64,000 nucleotides of DNA, from positions 194,808-258,807 of the forward strand of contig JAHRYN010000003.1 in the NCBI GenBank assembly GCA_020621405.1. The letters are read 5' to 3'. Shown piece by piece: positions 17,770-26,030 of this stretch. The notes under the pieces were generated by a model, which did not search any database, had not been told where the DNA came from, and saw only the letters and a program-made list of their open reading frames with translations. Every line of letters begins with the position of its first letter. Position 1 is the stretch's first letter. Position numbers and translations under genes: made by a program. This stretch comes from Betaproteobacteria bacterium (GTDB lineage Bacteria > Pseudomonadota > Gammaproteobacteria > Burkholderiales > Rhodocyclaceae).

Positions 17770-18286
17770 CGTTATGTCCCGCGACGCGCGACGCGTCGAT
17801 CACCAGATCACCCTGATGACGCCAGACACGTGCATCGTCCTCGATGACGAGTTTCCAGTGTGTCGGCGCCAAATTGCGCACGATACCAGTGTAGTGGCCA
17901 TTCTCGCCAGTCAACAGCAATTCGCGATCGAGTTCGCTGCGGGTGGGGTGGGTAAGCAATACCCTGAGGCGCTGTGGATATCCGGTCTTGTCGCGCATTT
18001 CGAGGACAACATCGAGGCTGGTACCGTCGTCGCCCTGAGGCTTTGTATCGACGGTGACGCGCACACCAAGTTCATCAGCACGGGTTTCGCGTTCCAGCGT
18101 CCGGTTGATCGTCAGCCCCTGCTTGTAATAGTCATCAGCCACCAGCGCCGTATTTCCGGTCGCCGCCAACCAGGTGGTGATCCCGCCGGCAATGATCACG
18201 ATCACAGGCCCGGTCGCCAGGAACCAGGGCCAACGATGGCGATACCACGGTTGCGGCAGAGTCGCTTCCTTGTTCACGCTGCTCAC
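17762..18286 (-). CDS. ccoH: FixH/CcoH family cbb3 oxidase assembly protein
   Basis: A 174-residue FixH-family protein with a GTG start at 18286 that overlaps the ccoG stop (GTGA). One N-terminal membrane helix (PWFLATGPVIVIIAGGIT) is followed by the family marker ADDYYKQGLTINRTLERE. A periplasmic beta-rich domain ending near ARVWRHQGDLVIDA completes it. CcoH interacts with the assembling cbb3 complex, particularly CcoP, and is needed for stable oxidase. It follows ccoNOQPG as in other proteobacteria. Confidence 0.93.
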   Translation of the reverse strand: MSSVNKEATLPQPWYRHRWPWFLATGPVIVIIAGGITTWLAATGNTALVADDYYKQGLTINRTLERETRADELGVRVTVDTKPQGDDGTSLDVVLEMRDKTGYPQRLRVLLTHPTRSELDRELLLTGENGHYTGIVRNLAPTHWKLVIEDDARVWRHQGDLVIDASRVAGHNGG

Positions 18287-19755
18287 CTCGGTTGCATGAA
18301 TGAGGCCTTTTCATGAACGCGGACATCCGGCGCATCCACGGCCTGCAGATTGAAGTAGATCACGTGCGAGCCCGGGGTCAGCGATTCCGCGTCGACCTGG
18401 ACACGCATCGGGATATCGCGCGAACCGGCTGCCTCGACCTCGATTTCGCGCTGTCCCTCGATGGCCGCACCCGGCAAGCCTTCGATTTCCAGCAGGAAGC
18501 GGCGCGGCGCTTCGGATGTATTCATGATCCGCAACTGATAGACGTTCTCGATCTTGCCGCCTTCCACCTCCCGTGCCAACGAAGCACGGTCACGCATGAT
18601 GTTCATCTTGACTGGAGTGCGGGTCAGCAGCGCCCACGCGAATCCCGATACGATGAAGGCCAGCAGGCTCGTATAGAGAATGACGCGCGGCCGGACAATG
18701 TGCGCCACGACCTCCCGCCAGCTCTCGTGCGCAGGCTTGCCGGCAAGCTGGGCGCGTTCGGTCGAATAGGCGATGAGCCCGCGCGGACGGCCAAGTTTGT
18801 CCATCACCTGATCGCAGGCGTCGATGCACAGCGCACAGCCGATGCACTCGTACTGCAGACCCTTGCGGATATCGATGCCTGTCGGACAGACCTGCACACA
18901 CCACTCGCAATCGACGCAGTCGCCGATCGCCTTGCCTTCCTGTCCCTTGCGCCGGGAACCCCTCGGTTCGCCACGCGTGGCGTCATAGCTGACGATCAGG
19001 GAATCCGGGTCGAACATGACGCCCTGGAACCGGGCGTACGGACACATGTACTTGCACACCTGCTCCCGCATGTGTCCGGCAAAGACATAGGTGAATGCCG
19101 CATAGAACAGCATCCAGAAGATTTCCCACGAACCCGCCGACCACGTGAGAACCTCCGCCGCCACCTCACGAATAGGCGTGAAGTAGCCAACGAAAGTGAA
19201 GCCGGTCCATAGCGCAAGCGTCGCCCACGCGCCGTGCTTGGCGGTGCGGAGGCTGAATTTGCGCAGGCTCATGGGCGCTGCATCGAGCTTCATGCGAGCG
19301 GAACGGTCGCCTTCGATGCGACGCTCTATCCACATGAACATTTCGGTGTAGACCGACTGCGGACAGGCGTAGCCGCACCACACCCGCCCCGCAACGGCCG
19401 TCACCAGGAACAGGCCCAATGCACTGATGATCAGCAGCAGCGACAGAAACACCACGTCCTGAGGCCACAGCACCAGACCAAATATGTAGAACTTGCGTTC
19501 CAACAGATCAAACAGCACCGCCTGACGCCCATTCCACGGCAACCAGGCCAAGCCGTAGAACACCAGTTGCGTGATCCACACCATGGCCCAGCGCACATTG
19601 TTGAAGCGCCCCTTTATGCTGCGCGGCTGTATCTTCTTGCGCGCCGCATAAAGTTCCCCGTCGTCCGAGACGACCTCGGCAATCGGAATCACCCTGGCAC
19701 GCTTCGGTGCCGCAGCGACGGGGGGGGTATTACCAGGCGATGCGTTGCTGCTCAT
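18283..19755 (-). CDS. ccoG: Cytochrome c oxidase accessory protein CcoG (FixG/RdxA)
   Basis: A 490-residue polytopic membrane ferredoxin. About five membrane helices flank two 4Fe-4S sites, CVDCEWCVQVCP and CIGCALCIDACD (~residues 280-320). An additional GYACPQ motif sits near residue 125, and a C-terminal immunoglobulin-like domain completes the protein. CcoG is implicated in reducing copper(II) to copper(I) for delivery to the CuB site of cbb3 oxidase. Its ATG overlaps the ccoP TAA by one base. Confidence 0.96.
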   Translation of the reverse strand: MSSNASPGNTPPVAAAPKRARVIPIAEVVSDDGELYAARKKIQPRSIKGRFNNVRWAMVWITQLVFYGLAWLPWNGRQAVLFDLLERKFYIFGLVLWPQDVVFLSLLLIISALGLFLVTAVAGRVWCGYACPQSVYTEMFMWIERRIEGDRSARMKLDAAPMSLRKFSLRTAKHGAWATLALWTGFTFVGYFTPIREVAAEVLTWSAGSWEIFWMLFYAAFTYVFAGHMREQVCKYMCPYARFQGVMFDPDSLIVSYDATRGEPRGSRRKGQEGKAIGDCVDCEWCVQVCPTGIDIRKGLQYECIGCALCIDACDQVMDKLGRPRGLIAYSTERAQLAGKPAHESWREVVAHIVRPRVILYTSLLAFIVSGFAWALLTRTPVKMNIMRDRASLAREVEGGKIENVYQLRIMNTSEAPRRFLLEIEGLPGAAIEGQREIEVEAAGSRDIPMRVQVDAESLTPGSHVIYFNLQAVDAPDVRVHEKASFMQPR

Positions 19756-20663
19756 TACTTTGCTGCTGTCGTGTTGGACAGGCCCCAGACGTAGGCGGCC
19801 ACGAGATGCACCTTGTTGTCGCCGAGCAGTTCGCCGTGTGCGGGCATATGACCGTTGCGACCGCGCGAAACCGTCTGCGTTACGATCGCCTCGGTGCTGC
19901 CGTACAGCCAGACACCATCGGTCAGATTCGGAGCGCCGACGATCTGGTTGCCATGAGCATCGGCACCGTGGCAGGCAGCGCAGTTGGTGGCAAAGACATC
20001 CTTGCCGCGCTGGATGCGCATGTTGTCGCCGGTCAGGCCGGACAGCGACCGGACGTACTGGACGACATCGCGTACCTGCTCACCATCAAGCGTCGCCGCG
20101 AACGGCGGCATCATCGCGTTGCGTCCGCCGGTGATCGTGGTCTTGATCGCCTCGGGCTCGCCGCCGTACAGCCAGTCGGCGTCCGTCAGATTCGGAAAGC
20201 CGCGCGAACCGCGTGCATCGGTACCGTGGCACTGCGCGCAGTTGTTCAGGTAGAGCCGTTCGCCCATGGCACGCGCATCGGGATCAGCCGCAACCTGCTT
20301 CAGATCCATCTTCGCGTAACGCTCGAACAGCGGTGCAACCTTCGCATCTGCGTCCTTGACCTCCTTCGAGTACGCATTAGCGGACGACCAGTCCAGCTTG
20401 CCACCAAAACGGCCAAGGCCAGGATAGGCAATCAGATAGACAATCGCGAACACGATGGTGATCCAGAACAGCCAGACCCACCAGCGCGGCAGCGGATTGT
20501 TCCACTCAGCCAGCGTTTCGTCCCATTGGTGACCATGCAGCTCTACCGTCCCGCTCGGGCGAGCCCCCTTGTTTGAAAGAATGATGAACGCACAGAACAG
20601 CAGACTGGCGATGACGAGCACCACCACGTAGATGTTCCAGAAATCATTGATGAAGTCGCTCAC
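19755..20663 (-). CDS. ccoP: cbb3-type cytochrome c oxidase subunit III (dihaem c)
   Basis: A 302-residue membrane-anchored dihaem cytochrome c. The GTG at 20663 is supported by a GGAG box and a 4-bp overlap (GTGA) with ccoQ. Two N-terminal membrane helices (IYVVVLVIASLLFCAFIIL and VWLFWITIVFAIVYLIAYPG) precede two cytochrome c domains with CAQCH and CAACH haem sites. The distal ligand methionines are probably in NAMMPPF and NGHMPAH. It passes electrons from soluble cytochrome c towards CcoO and CcoN. Confidence 0.97.
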   Translation of the reverse strand: MSDFINDFWNIYVVVLVIASLLFCAFIILSNKGARPSGTVELHGHQWDETLAEWNNPLPRWWVWLFWITIVFAIVYLIAYPGLGRFGGKLDWSSANAYSKEVKDADAKVAPLFERYAKMDLKQVAADPDARAMGERLYLNNCAQCHGTDARGSRGFPNLTDADWLYGGEPEAIKTTITGGRNAMMPPFAATLDGEQVRDVVQYVRSLSGLTGDNMRIQRGKDVFATNCAACHGADAHGNQIVGAPNLTDGVWLYGSTEAIVTQTVSRGRNGHMPAHGELLGDNKVHLVAAYVWGLSNTTAAK

Positions 20664-20836
20664 TTTTTTTCTCCATTTCCGGTGTGCGGGCTTTCGTCGT
20701 CGGCGAAGGGCAGCATGGCGGCTTCCTGATAGGCGCCTTGTGCGCCCGGACGCCAAGCCATGATCACGATGGCGACGAAGCAGACGAATCCTGCGACAGT
20801 GACTGCAGAACGCAGAGTGTTGATATCGAAGTCCAT
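20660..20836 (-). CDS. ccoQ: cbb3-type cytochrome c oxidase subunit CcoQ
   Basis: A 58-residue single-helix protein from the ATG at 20836, preceded by a GGAGG box. One membrane segment (VAGFVCFVAIVIMAW) is followed by a short acidic cytoplasmic tail ending SPHTGNGEKK, typical of CcoQ. It stabilises the cbb3 core complex. Position between ccoO and ccoP and the tight overlaps confirm the call. Confidence 0.93.
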   Translation of the reverse strand: MDFDINTLRSAVTVAGFVCFVAIVIMAWRPGAQGAYQEAAMLPFADDESPHTGNGEKK

Positions 20837-20847
20837 GACGCCTCCGC

Positions 20848-21462
20848 TCAATTCACACGCTTGAGAGCCGTACCCAGACCCTGCAGGTAGGCAACCAGCG
20901 CATCCATTTCAGTCTTGCCCTTGAGCTGCTCGGCAGCGCCCTTCATCTGCTCTTCGGTATAGGGCACTCCGACAACCGCCAGGGCACGCATGTGCTTCTC
21001 GATGGTGCTGGCGTCGGCCGGACGGTCCAGCCAGGTGAAAGCCGGCATGTTCGACTCGGGAACGACATCACGCGGATTGTTCAGATGCACACGGTGCCAT
21101 TCATCCGAGTAGCGCCCACCGACACGGGCCAGATCCGGACCGGTGCGCTTGGAACCCCACTGGAACGGATGGTCATAAACGAACTCGCCGGCGACCGAGT
21201 AGTGGCCGTAACGCTCCGTTTCGGCACGGAACGGACGGATCATCTGCGAGTGGCAGTTGTAGCAGCCTTCACGCACATAGATGTCCCGCCCGGCCAGTTG
21301 CAGCGGTTCGTAAGGCTTGACGCCGGCGACCGGCTCGGTCGTCGAATGCTGGAAAAACAGAGGCACGATTTCGACCAGACCACCGACAGCGATCACCAGC
21401 ACGGTGAGGATCGCCATCAGACCGATATTGCGCTCGATAGCTTCGTGTTTTGATGCAGCCAT
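20848..21462 (-). CDS. ccoO: cbb3-type cytochrome c oxidase subunit II (monohaem c)
   Basis: A 204-residue membrane-bound monohaem cytochrome c. One N-terminal anchor helix ([20 protein letters not shown]) is followed by the haem c motif in [16 protein letters not shown]. Further CcoO hallmarks are [16 protein letters not shown] and the ligand methionine region ESNMPAF. It relays electrons to the CcoN high-spin haem centre. It sits 16 bp after ccoN. Confidence 0.97.
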   Translation of the reverse strand: MAASKHEAIERNIGLMAILTVLVIAVGGLVEIVPLFFQHSTTEPVAGVKPYEPLQLAGRDIYVREGCYNCHSQMIRPFRAETERYGHYSVAGEFVYDHPFQWGSKRTGPDLARVGGRYSDEWHRVHLNNPRDVVPESNMPAFTWLDRPADASTIEKHMRALAVVGVPYTEEQMKGAAEQLKGKTEMDALVAYLQGLGTALKRVN

Positions 21463-21478
21463 GATGAATCTCCAGTAA

Positions 21479-22921
21479 TCAGGCGTGCGCGGCGGCAGGC
21501 GCCACCACCGGTGCGTTGTACGGCTTCTGGCCGGCGATGGTCTTCCAAACGTTCCAGGCCATCACGAACATGCCGGACAGGAAAAGCGCGCCACCGAGCA
21601 AACGGATGAACCAGAACGGATAGGTCGCCTTCACGCTTTCAACGAAAGTGTAGGTGAGCGTGCCGTCGTCGTTGATCGCGCGCCACATCAGGCCCTGCAT
21701 CACGCCGGCGATCCACATCGAGGCGATGTAGAGCACCACACCCAGGGTCGACATCCAGAAGTGGATGCTGACGGCCGGTACGCTGTACATCTTTTCCTGA
21801 CCGAACAGACGCGGGATCAGGTAGTAGATCGAACCGATCGAAATCATCGCGACCCAGCCCAGCGCACCGGAATGCACGTGACCGATGGTCCAGTCCGTGT
21901 AATGCGACAGCGCGTTGACCGTCTTGATCGACATCATCGGACCTTCGAAGGTCGACATGCCGTAGAACGACAGCGACGTGATCAGGAACTTCAGGATCGG
22001 GTCGGTACGCAGTTTGTGCCATGCACCCGACAGGGTCATGATGCCGTTGATCATGCCACCCCAGCTCGGGGCCAGCAGGATCAGCGAGAACACCATGCCG
22101 AGGGACTGGGTCCAGTCAGGCAGCGCGGTGTAATGCAGATGGTGCGGACCCGCCCACATGTAGGTGAAGATCAGCGCCCAGAAGTGCACCACCGACAGGC
22201 GATACGAAAACACCGGCCGTTCGGCCTGTTTCGGCACGAAGTAGTACATCATTCCGAGGAAGCCTGCGGTCAGGAAGAAACCGACCGCGTTGTGGCCATA
22301 CCACCACTGCACCATGGCGTCCTGTACGCCGGCGTAAGCCGAATAGGACTTCCAGAGACCAGCCGGAATCGCCGCGCTGTTGACCAGATGCAATACTGCG
22401 ACGGCGAGGATGAACGCACCGTAGAACCAGTTCGCCACATAAATGTGCGGCGTCTTGCGCTTGACGATGGTACCGAAGAACACCAGCGCATACGCCACCC
22501 ACACCAGCGTGATCAGGATGTCGATCGGCCATTCAAGTTCGGCATATTCCTTGCCGGACGTGATGCCAAGCGGCAGCGTGATGGCGGCCGACACGATGAC
22601 GATCTGCCAGCCCCAGAACACGAATTCCGCCAGCCACGGCGCAAACAGCCGGGTGTGACAGGTACGCTGCACGACGAAAAACGAAGTTGCCATCAGCGCA
22701 CATCCGCCGAAGGCGAAAATCACTGCATTGGTATGCAGCGGACGCAGGCGACCGAAGTGGAACCACTCGCCGAAATTCAACTCTGGCCAGACCAGCTGGG
22801 CGGCAATCACCACCCCGACCAACATGCCCACGATGCCCCACACCACCGTCATCAGTGCGAACTGCCGCACCACCCGGTAGTCGTAGGTCTCCTGGACGGA
22901 CCCCATTGCTGCTGTTTTCAT
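21479..22921 (-). CDS. ccoN: cbb3-type cytochrome c oxidase catalytic subunit I
   Basis: A 480-residue haem-copper oxidase subunit with about twelve membrane helices. I take the ATG at 22921 ([15 protein letters not shown]), which has GGGAG upstream; an ATG at 22939 is possible. Haem and CuB ligand regions are visible: [14 protein letters not shown], the CuB helix [35 protein letters not shown] and [13 protein letters not shown]. It reduces O2 with high affinity at the cytoplasmic membrane. It leads the ccoNOQPGH operon, and an FNR-like box lies 100 bp upstream, fitting microaerobic induction. Confidence 0.97.
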   Translation of the reverse strand: MKTAAMGSVQETYDYRVVRQFALMTVVWGIVGMLVGVVIAAQLVWPELNFGEWFHFGRLRPLHTNAVIFAFGGCALMATSFFVVQRTCHTRLFAPWLAEFVFWGWQIVIVSAAITLPLGITSGKEYAELEWPIDILITLVWVAYALVFFGTIVKRKTPHIYVANWFYGAFILAVAVLHLVNSAAIPAGLWKSYSAYAGVQDAMVQWWYGHNAVGFFLTAGFLGMMYYFVPKQAERPVFSYRLSVVHFWALIFTYMWAGPHHLHYTALPDWTQSLGMVFSLILLAPSWGGMINGIMTLSGAWHKLRTDPILKFLITSLSFYGMSTFEGPMMSIKTVNALSHYTDWTIGHVHSGALGWVAMISIGSIYYLIPRLFGQEKMYSVPAVSIHFWMSTLGVVLYIASMWIAGVMQGLMWRAINDDGTLTYTFVESVKATYPFWFIRLLGGALFLSGMFVMAWNVWKTIAGQKPYNAPVVAPAAAHA

Positions 22922-23020
22922 TTTTTCCCGCTCCCACATTGAAGTTGCACCGTTGCGCCCGCAAGGACGCACGCACGCATGATCCGGCACGAAGGTTAGG
23001 TGTGCAGGCCTCGTCTGATC

Positions 23021-23034
23021 TTGACCCACGTCAA
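23021..23034. promoter_or_regulatory. FNR/ANR-like box upstream of ccoN
   Basis: TTGAC-CCAC-GTCAA is a perfect inverted repeat matching FNR consensus at 8 of 10 positions, with T to C and A to G in the innermost half-site bases. Centred at -41.5 it would place the ccoN transcription start near 22986, about 65 nt before the ATG. Confidence 0.65.
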
Positions 23035-23133
23035 GCGACACCCCGATAGCGCCCGATCGGAGCTGGACCTCGCCTGCGACGGCCGCCGGTGGTAGCGTCG
23101 TCCGGTAATCAAACAGCGAAAATGCGGGCCGGT

Positions 23134-23160
23134 ATTGATTCAGGGCACCATGGAATCAAT
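23134..23160. promoter_or_regulatory. Inverted repeat overlapping the hns-like gene promoter
   Basis: ATTGATTC (23134-23141) and GAATCAAT (23153-23160) form a perfect 8-bp inverted repeat with an 11-bp spacer. The right arm overlaps the proposed -35 element, so it looks like an operator. No regulator is assigned. Confidence 0.45.
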
Positions 23161-23188
23161 TACATGAATTCCGAAACAGGTCTATCAT
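23159..23188 (+). promoter_or_regulatory. Probable sigma-70 promoter of the H-NS-like gene
   Basis: ATTACA (23159-23164, 4 of 6) and TATCAT (23183-23188, 5 of 6) are separated by 18 bp. This would start transcription ~24 nt before the ATG at 23219, which has GGAGG upstream. Confidence 0.5.
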
Positions 23189-23218
23189 CCCGATCCATCA
23201 CCCATTGGAGGAATATCG

Positions 23219-23551
23219 ATGTCAGGTCAGAGCTACGATGAATTGATGGCAAAAATCGCTGAACTCCAGCATCAGGCGGAAGCAGTGCGTCGTGCGGAAC
23301 TCGATGCGGTAATTACCGATGTAAAAGCGAAGATAAAAAAATACAATCTGTCGGCAGCTGATATCGGGCTGACAGGATTGGCAGCACGTCGCTCTGCGCG
23401 ACCGGCAGCGGCAGCGAAAATCAAGATCGCTCCGGGCAAGTACAGGAATCCCGCCACCGGGGAAATCAAGGAAGTCGGCGCTGCAGGTCGCAAGCCGGCT
23501 TGGCTTTCCAGCATGGATGCGGCCGAATTGGCGGCAGCGCGCGTGGGCTGA
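23219..23551 (+). CDS. H-NS histone-like nucleoid protein
   Basis: A 110-residue H-NS family protein with a GGAGG box seven bases upstream of its ATG. The N-terminal ~50 residues form a heptad-rich oligomerisation helix (YDELMAKIAELQHQAEAV). An Ala/Lys-rich linker leads to the C-terminal DNA-binding core KYRNPATGEIKEV and GRKPAWLSSM. Compared with the usual core, the tryptophan-glycine-arginine loop (TWTGRGRKP) is replaced by EVGAAGRKP, which may change minor-groove binding. It would silence or bridge AT-rich DNA. It is monocistronic with its own promoter and terminator. Confidence 0.9.
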   Translation: MSGQSYDELMAKIAELQHQAEAVRRAELDAVITDVKAKIKKYNLSAADIGLTGLAARRSARPAAAAKIKIAPGKYRNPATGEIKEVGAAGRKPAWLSSMDAAELAAARVG

Positions 23552-23561
23552 CAAAAACAAT

Positions 23562-23589
23562 GAAAAAGGCACCTTGCGGTGCCTTTTTC
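23562..23589. terminator. Bidirectional terminator between hns-like gene and acyl-CoA ligase
   Basis: GAAAAAGGCACC (23562-23573) pairs perfectly with GGTGCCTTTTTC (23578-23589) around a TTGC loop. The symmetric A/T arms allow termination on both strands of these convergent genes. Confidence 0.92.
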
Positions 23590-23591
23590 AT

Positions 23592-25268
23592 TCATCGAAC
23601 AGCAAAACCAGCCTCCTCCTTCAACGCACGTCTCAATATCTTTCCGACATTCGTTTTCGGCAATTCCGTGCGGAATTCAATCTGCCTCGGGATCTTGTAG
23701 GGTGTCAGCAGGGTACGGCAGTGGGCAATCACCATATCGACCGTCAGTGATGGATCCCTGCTGACGATGAACACCTTGACGATTTCGCCTGAATGTTCGT
23801 CAGGTATCCCGATGGCACAGCATTCGAGCACGCCCGGACAACTCGCGACGACATCCTCGACCTCGTTCGGATATACATTGAATCCGGATACCAGAATCAT
23901 GTCCTTCTTGCGATCCACGATCCGGACAAACCCCTTCTCATCAACGGTCGCGATGTCTCCGGTCCGAAGATAGCCATCGTCCGACATCACCCTGAATGTC
24001 TCGTCGGGACGACGGTAATACCCTTTCATGACCTGCGGTCCGCGCACGCACAATTCACCGGCTTCGCCCAGGGGCAATTCCATCCCCTCATCGTTCCTGA
24101 TCGATATTTCCGTAGATGGCACGGGTAGTCCGATCGAGCCGGTGAAATCCTCCTGATCAGGCCGGTTGATACAGACAGCCGGCGATGTTTCGGTCAGGCC
24201 GTACGCCTCGATCAAGGTCCGCCCCGTAATGCTTTTCCAGCGATCCGCAACCGCATGCTGTACGGCCATGCCACCACCAAGCGATACCTGAAGTCCGGAA
24301 AAATCGAGTTTTGCAAAATCCGGATGGTTCAGCAGGGCGTTGAACAGCGTATTGACGCCAGTAATGATCGTGAAGCGGTATTTCGACAACTCCCTGACGA
24401 AGCCGGGAATATCGCGAGGATTGGTGATCAGGACGTTTGTCGCCCCGAGCTTCAGGAATACCAGGCAATTCGCGGTCAATGCAAAGATGTGATACAGCGG
24501 CAGCGCCGTGATCACGATCTGCGGCCCGTGCGCGAACGGATGTATCCATGCATCGGCCTGCATCATGTTGGACACGACATTGCGATGCGTCAGCATTGCG
24601 CCCTTGGCAACACCGGTGGTGCCACCGGTGTATTGCAGGAACGCGATGTCGTCGTGAACGACGTTGACCGGATTCAGCGCATGGTCGCTCCCGAGCTTGA
24701 GCGCATCGTTGAAGCGGACTGCGTCCGGCAGGTCGAAGGCGGGCACGATTTTCTTCACGTGACGCACGACGAGATTAACCAGCCAGCCCTTCGGTACCGA
24801 CAGCAGATCGCCCAGCGCAGTCACCACGACGCGGCGAACCTGTGTCCTGGCGATCACCCGCTGCAGTGTGGACGCAAAGTTTTCAAGGACGACGATGACC
24901 TCGGCACCGCTGTCGTTGAGCTGGTGTTCCAGCTCACGCGGCGTGTACAGCGGATTGCAGTTGACGACGGTGTAGCCGGCGCGAAGTGCAGCGAACATCG
25001 CAACCGGATACTGCAGCACGTTGGGCATCATGATGGCGACGCGCGACCCCGGCACCAGACCCAGAACCGACTGCAGGTAGGCCGCAAAATCCGCGCTCAG
25101 CCGATCCAGCTCGGCATAACTGATCCCCTTGCCCATGCAGACGAAGGCGTCGCGGTCGGCGAATTCCCGGCAGCTGCGCTCGAACACCTCACCGATCGAC
25201 ATGAACTCCGATGGATCGATTTCAGCCGGAACCCCTGCAGGGTAGCTTTGCAGCCAGAGCTTCTCCAT
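23592..25268 (-). CDS. fadD: Long-chain fatty acid-CoA ligase
   Basis: A 558-residue AMP-forming acyl-CoA synthetase with GAGGAGG before its ATG. The P-loop-like A3 motif LQYTGGTTGVAKGAMLTH is at ~residue 210 and the A5 motif YGLTETSP at ~350. The A7/A8 region GYLRTGDIATV and DRKKDMILVSGFNVYPNEVE is intact, and the C-terminal lysine motif PKTNVGKILRRALKE is present. It activates fatty acids as acyl-AMP, then acyl-CoA, at the membrane. Length and order match FadD; the exact chain preference is not visible. Confidence 0.93.
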   Translation of the reverse strand: MEKLWLQSYPAGVPAEIDPSEFMSIGEVFERSCREFADRDAFVCMGKGISYAELDRLSADFAAYLQSVLGLVPGSRVAIMMPNVLQYPVAMFAALRAGYTVVNCNPLYTPRELEHQLNDSGAEVIVVLENFASTLQRVIARTQVRRVVVTALGDLLSVPKGWLVNLVVRHVKKIVPAFDLPDAVRFNDALKLGSDHALNPVNVVHDDIAFLQYTGGTTGVAKGAMLTHRNVVSNMMQADAWIHPFAHGPQIVITALPLYHIFALTANCLVFLKLGATNVLITNPRDIPGFVRELSKYRFTIITGVNTLFNALLNHPDFAKLDFSGLQVSLGGGMAVQHAVADRWKSITGRTLIEAYGLTETSPAVCINRPDQEDFTGSIGLPVPSTEISIRNDEGMELPLGEAGELCVRGPQVMKGYYRRPDETFRVMSDDGYLRTGDIATVDEKGFVRIVDRKKDMILVSGFNVYPNEVEDVVASCPGVLECCAIGIPDEHSGEIVKVFIVSRDPSLTVDMVIAHCRTLLTPYKIPRQIEFRTELPKTNVGKILRRALKEEAGFAVR

Positions 25269-25339
25269 ACCGCCTCCTCACACCTTCGCTACGCGGTCGC
25301 GCTGCGGCTGCTCAGCGAACGCACGGACCGACCGGGTCC

Positions 25340-25789
25340 TCAGCCCGCAGTATCGTCCATCGGCCAGTCGCGGATATAGCTCTTCAGCATACGGTTCTCG
25401 AAACTCTGCTCTTCCAGCACCGCACGCGCAACGTCATGGAAAGACAGTACGCCCATCAGCGTGTCCCCTTCCATCACCGGAAGATAGCGGCAGTGCTTCT
25501 CGAGCATCAGGCGGCGCAGTTCGTCAACTTCCATGTCGGGATGCGCGGTGGGCGGATCCCTGTGCATCAGCGTCGACAGCATCAACCCCTGCCAGTCGCC
25601 GCCCGATGCGTTGATGGTACGCAGTACCTCGCGGAAGCTCAGCATTCCGACCATGCGCCCGTGTTCCATGACGACGAGAGAACCGACATCGAGTTCGGTC
25701 ATGGTGGCAACTGCATTGCCCAGCGTCTGCTGCGGCGCAACGGTGTAGAGCACGGTTCCCTTGATGCGCAGGATTTCGTGAACTTGCAT
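25340..25789 (-). CDS. CBS-pair domain protein
   Basis: A 149-residue stand-alone CBS pair started at the ATG at 25789, with AAGGAG upstream. Two tandem CBS motifs are visible: LGNAVATMTELDVGSLVVM then GRMVGMLSFREVLRTI, and ELRRLMLEKHCRYLPVMEGD then LMGVLSFHDVARAVLEE. Such pairs bind adenosyl ligands (AMP, ATP, SAM) and act as energy sensors. It is 71 bp upstream of fadD on the same strand and may be co-transcribed; target unknown. Confidence 0.9.
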   Translation of the reverse strand: MQVHEILRIKGTVLYTVAPQQTLGNAVATMTELDVGSLVVMEHGRMVGMLSFREVLRTINASGGDWQGLMLSTLMHRDPPTAHPDMEVDELRRLMLEKHCRYLPVMEGDTLMGVLSFHDVARAVLEEQSFENRMLKSYIRDWPMDDTAG

Positions 25790-26030
25790 GGCTGGCACTC
25801 CTTCTTGCCGCACGTGCTCGAAGCGCACGCCGCGGATAAATACGGTCGATGGTAGTCAAAACGGCGCGTGCCGCAAAGCGCGCCGGAGGCCGTCGCCCTG
25901 CAATCTGCGCCTGTTGTGTGAATCCGGTTACACCCTGATCGAAGAGCGCCGATTCCGGCCGGCCTGCGACGGGTCCGGCAAGTCCGGACGGACACGAATG
26001 CTCGCCGCGTCACGCAACAACTGCCCGTGC

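Noticed and set aside
21485-22942. A 485-codon plus-strand open frame opposite ccoN
   Set aside because: The product is rich in His, Gln, Arg and Asp without hydrophobic core patterning, typical of a shadow of a membrane protein gene.
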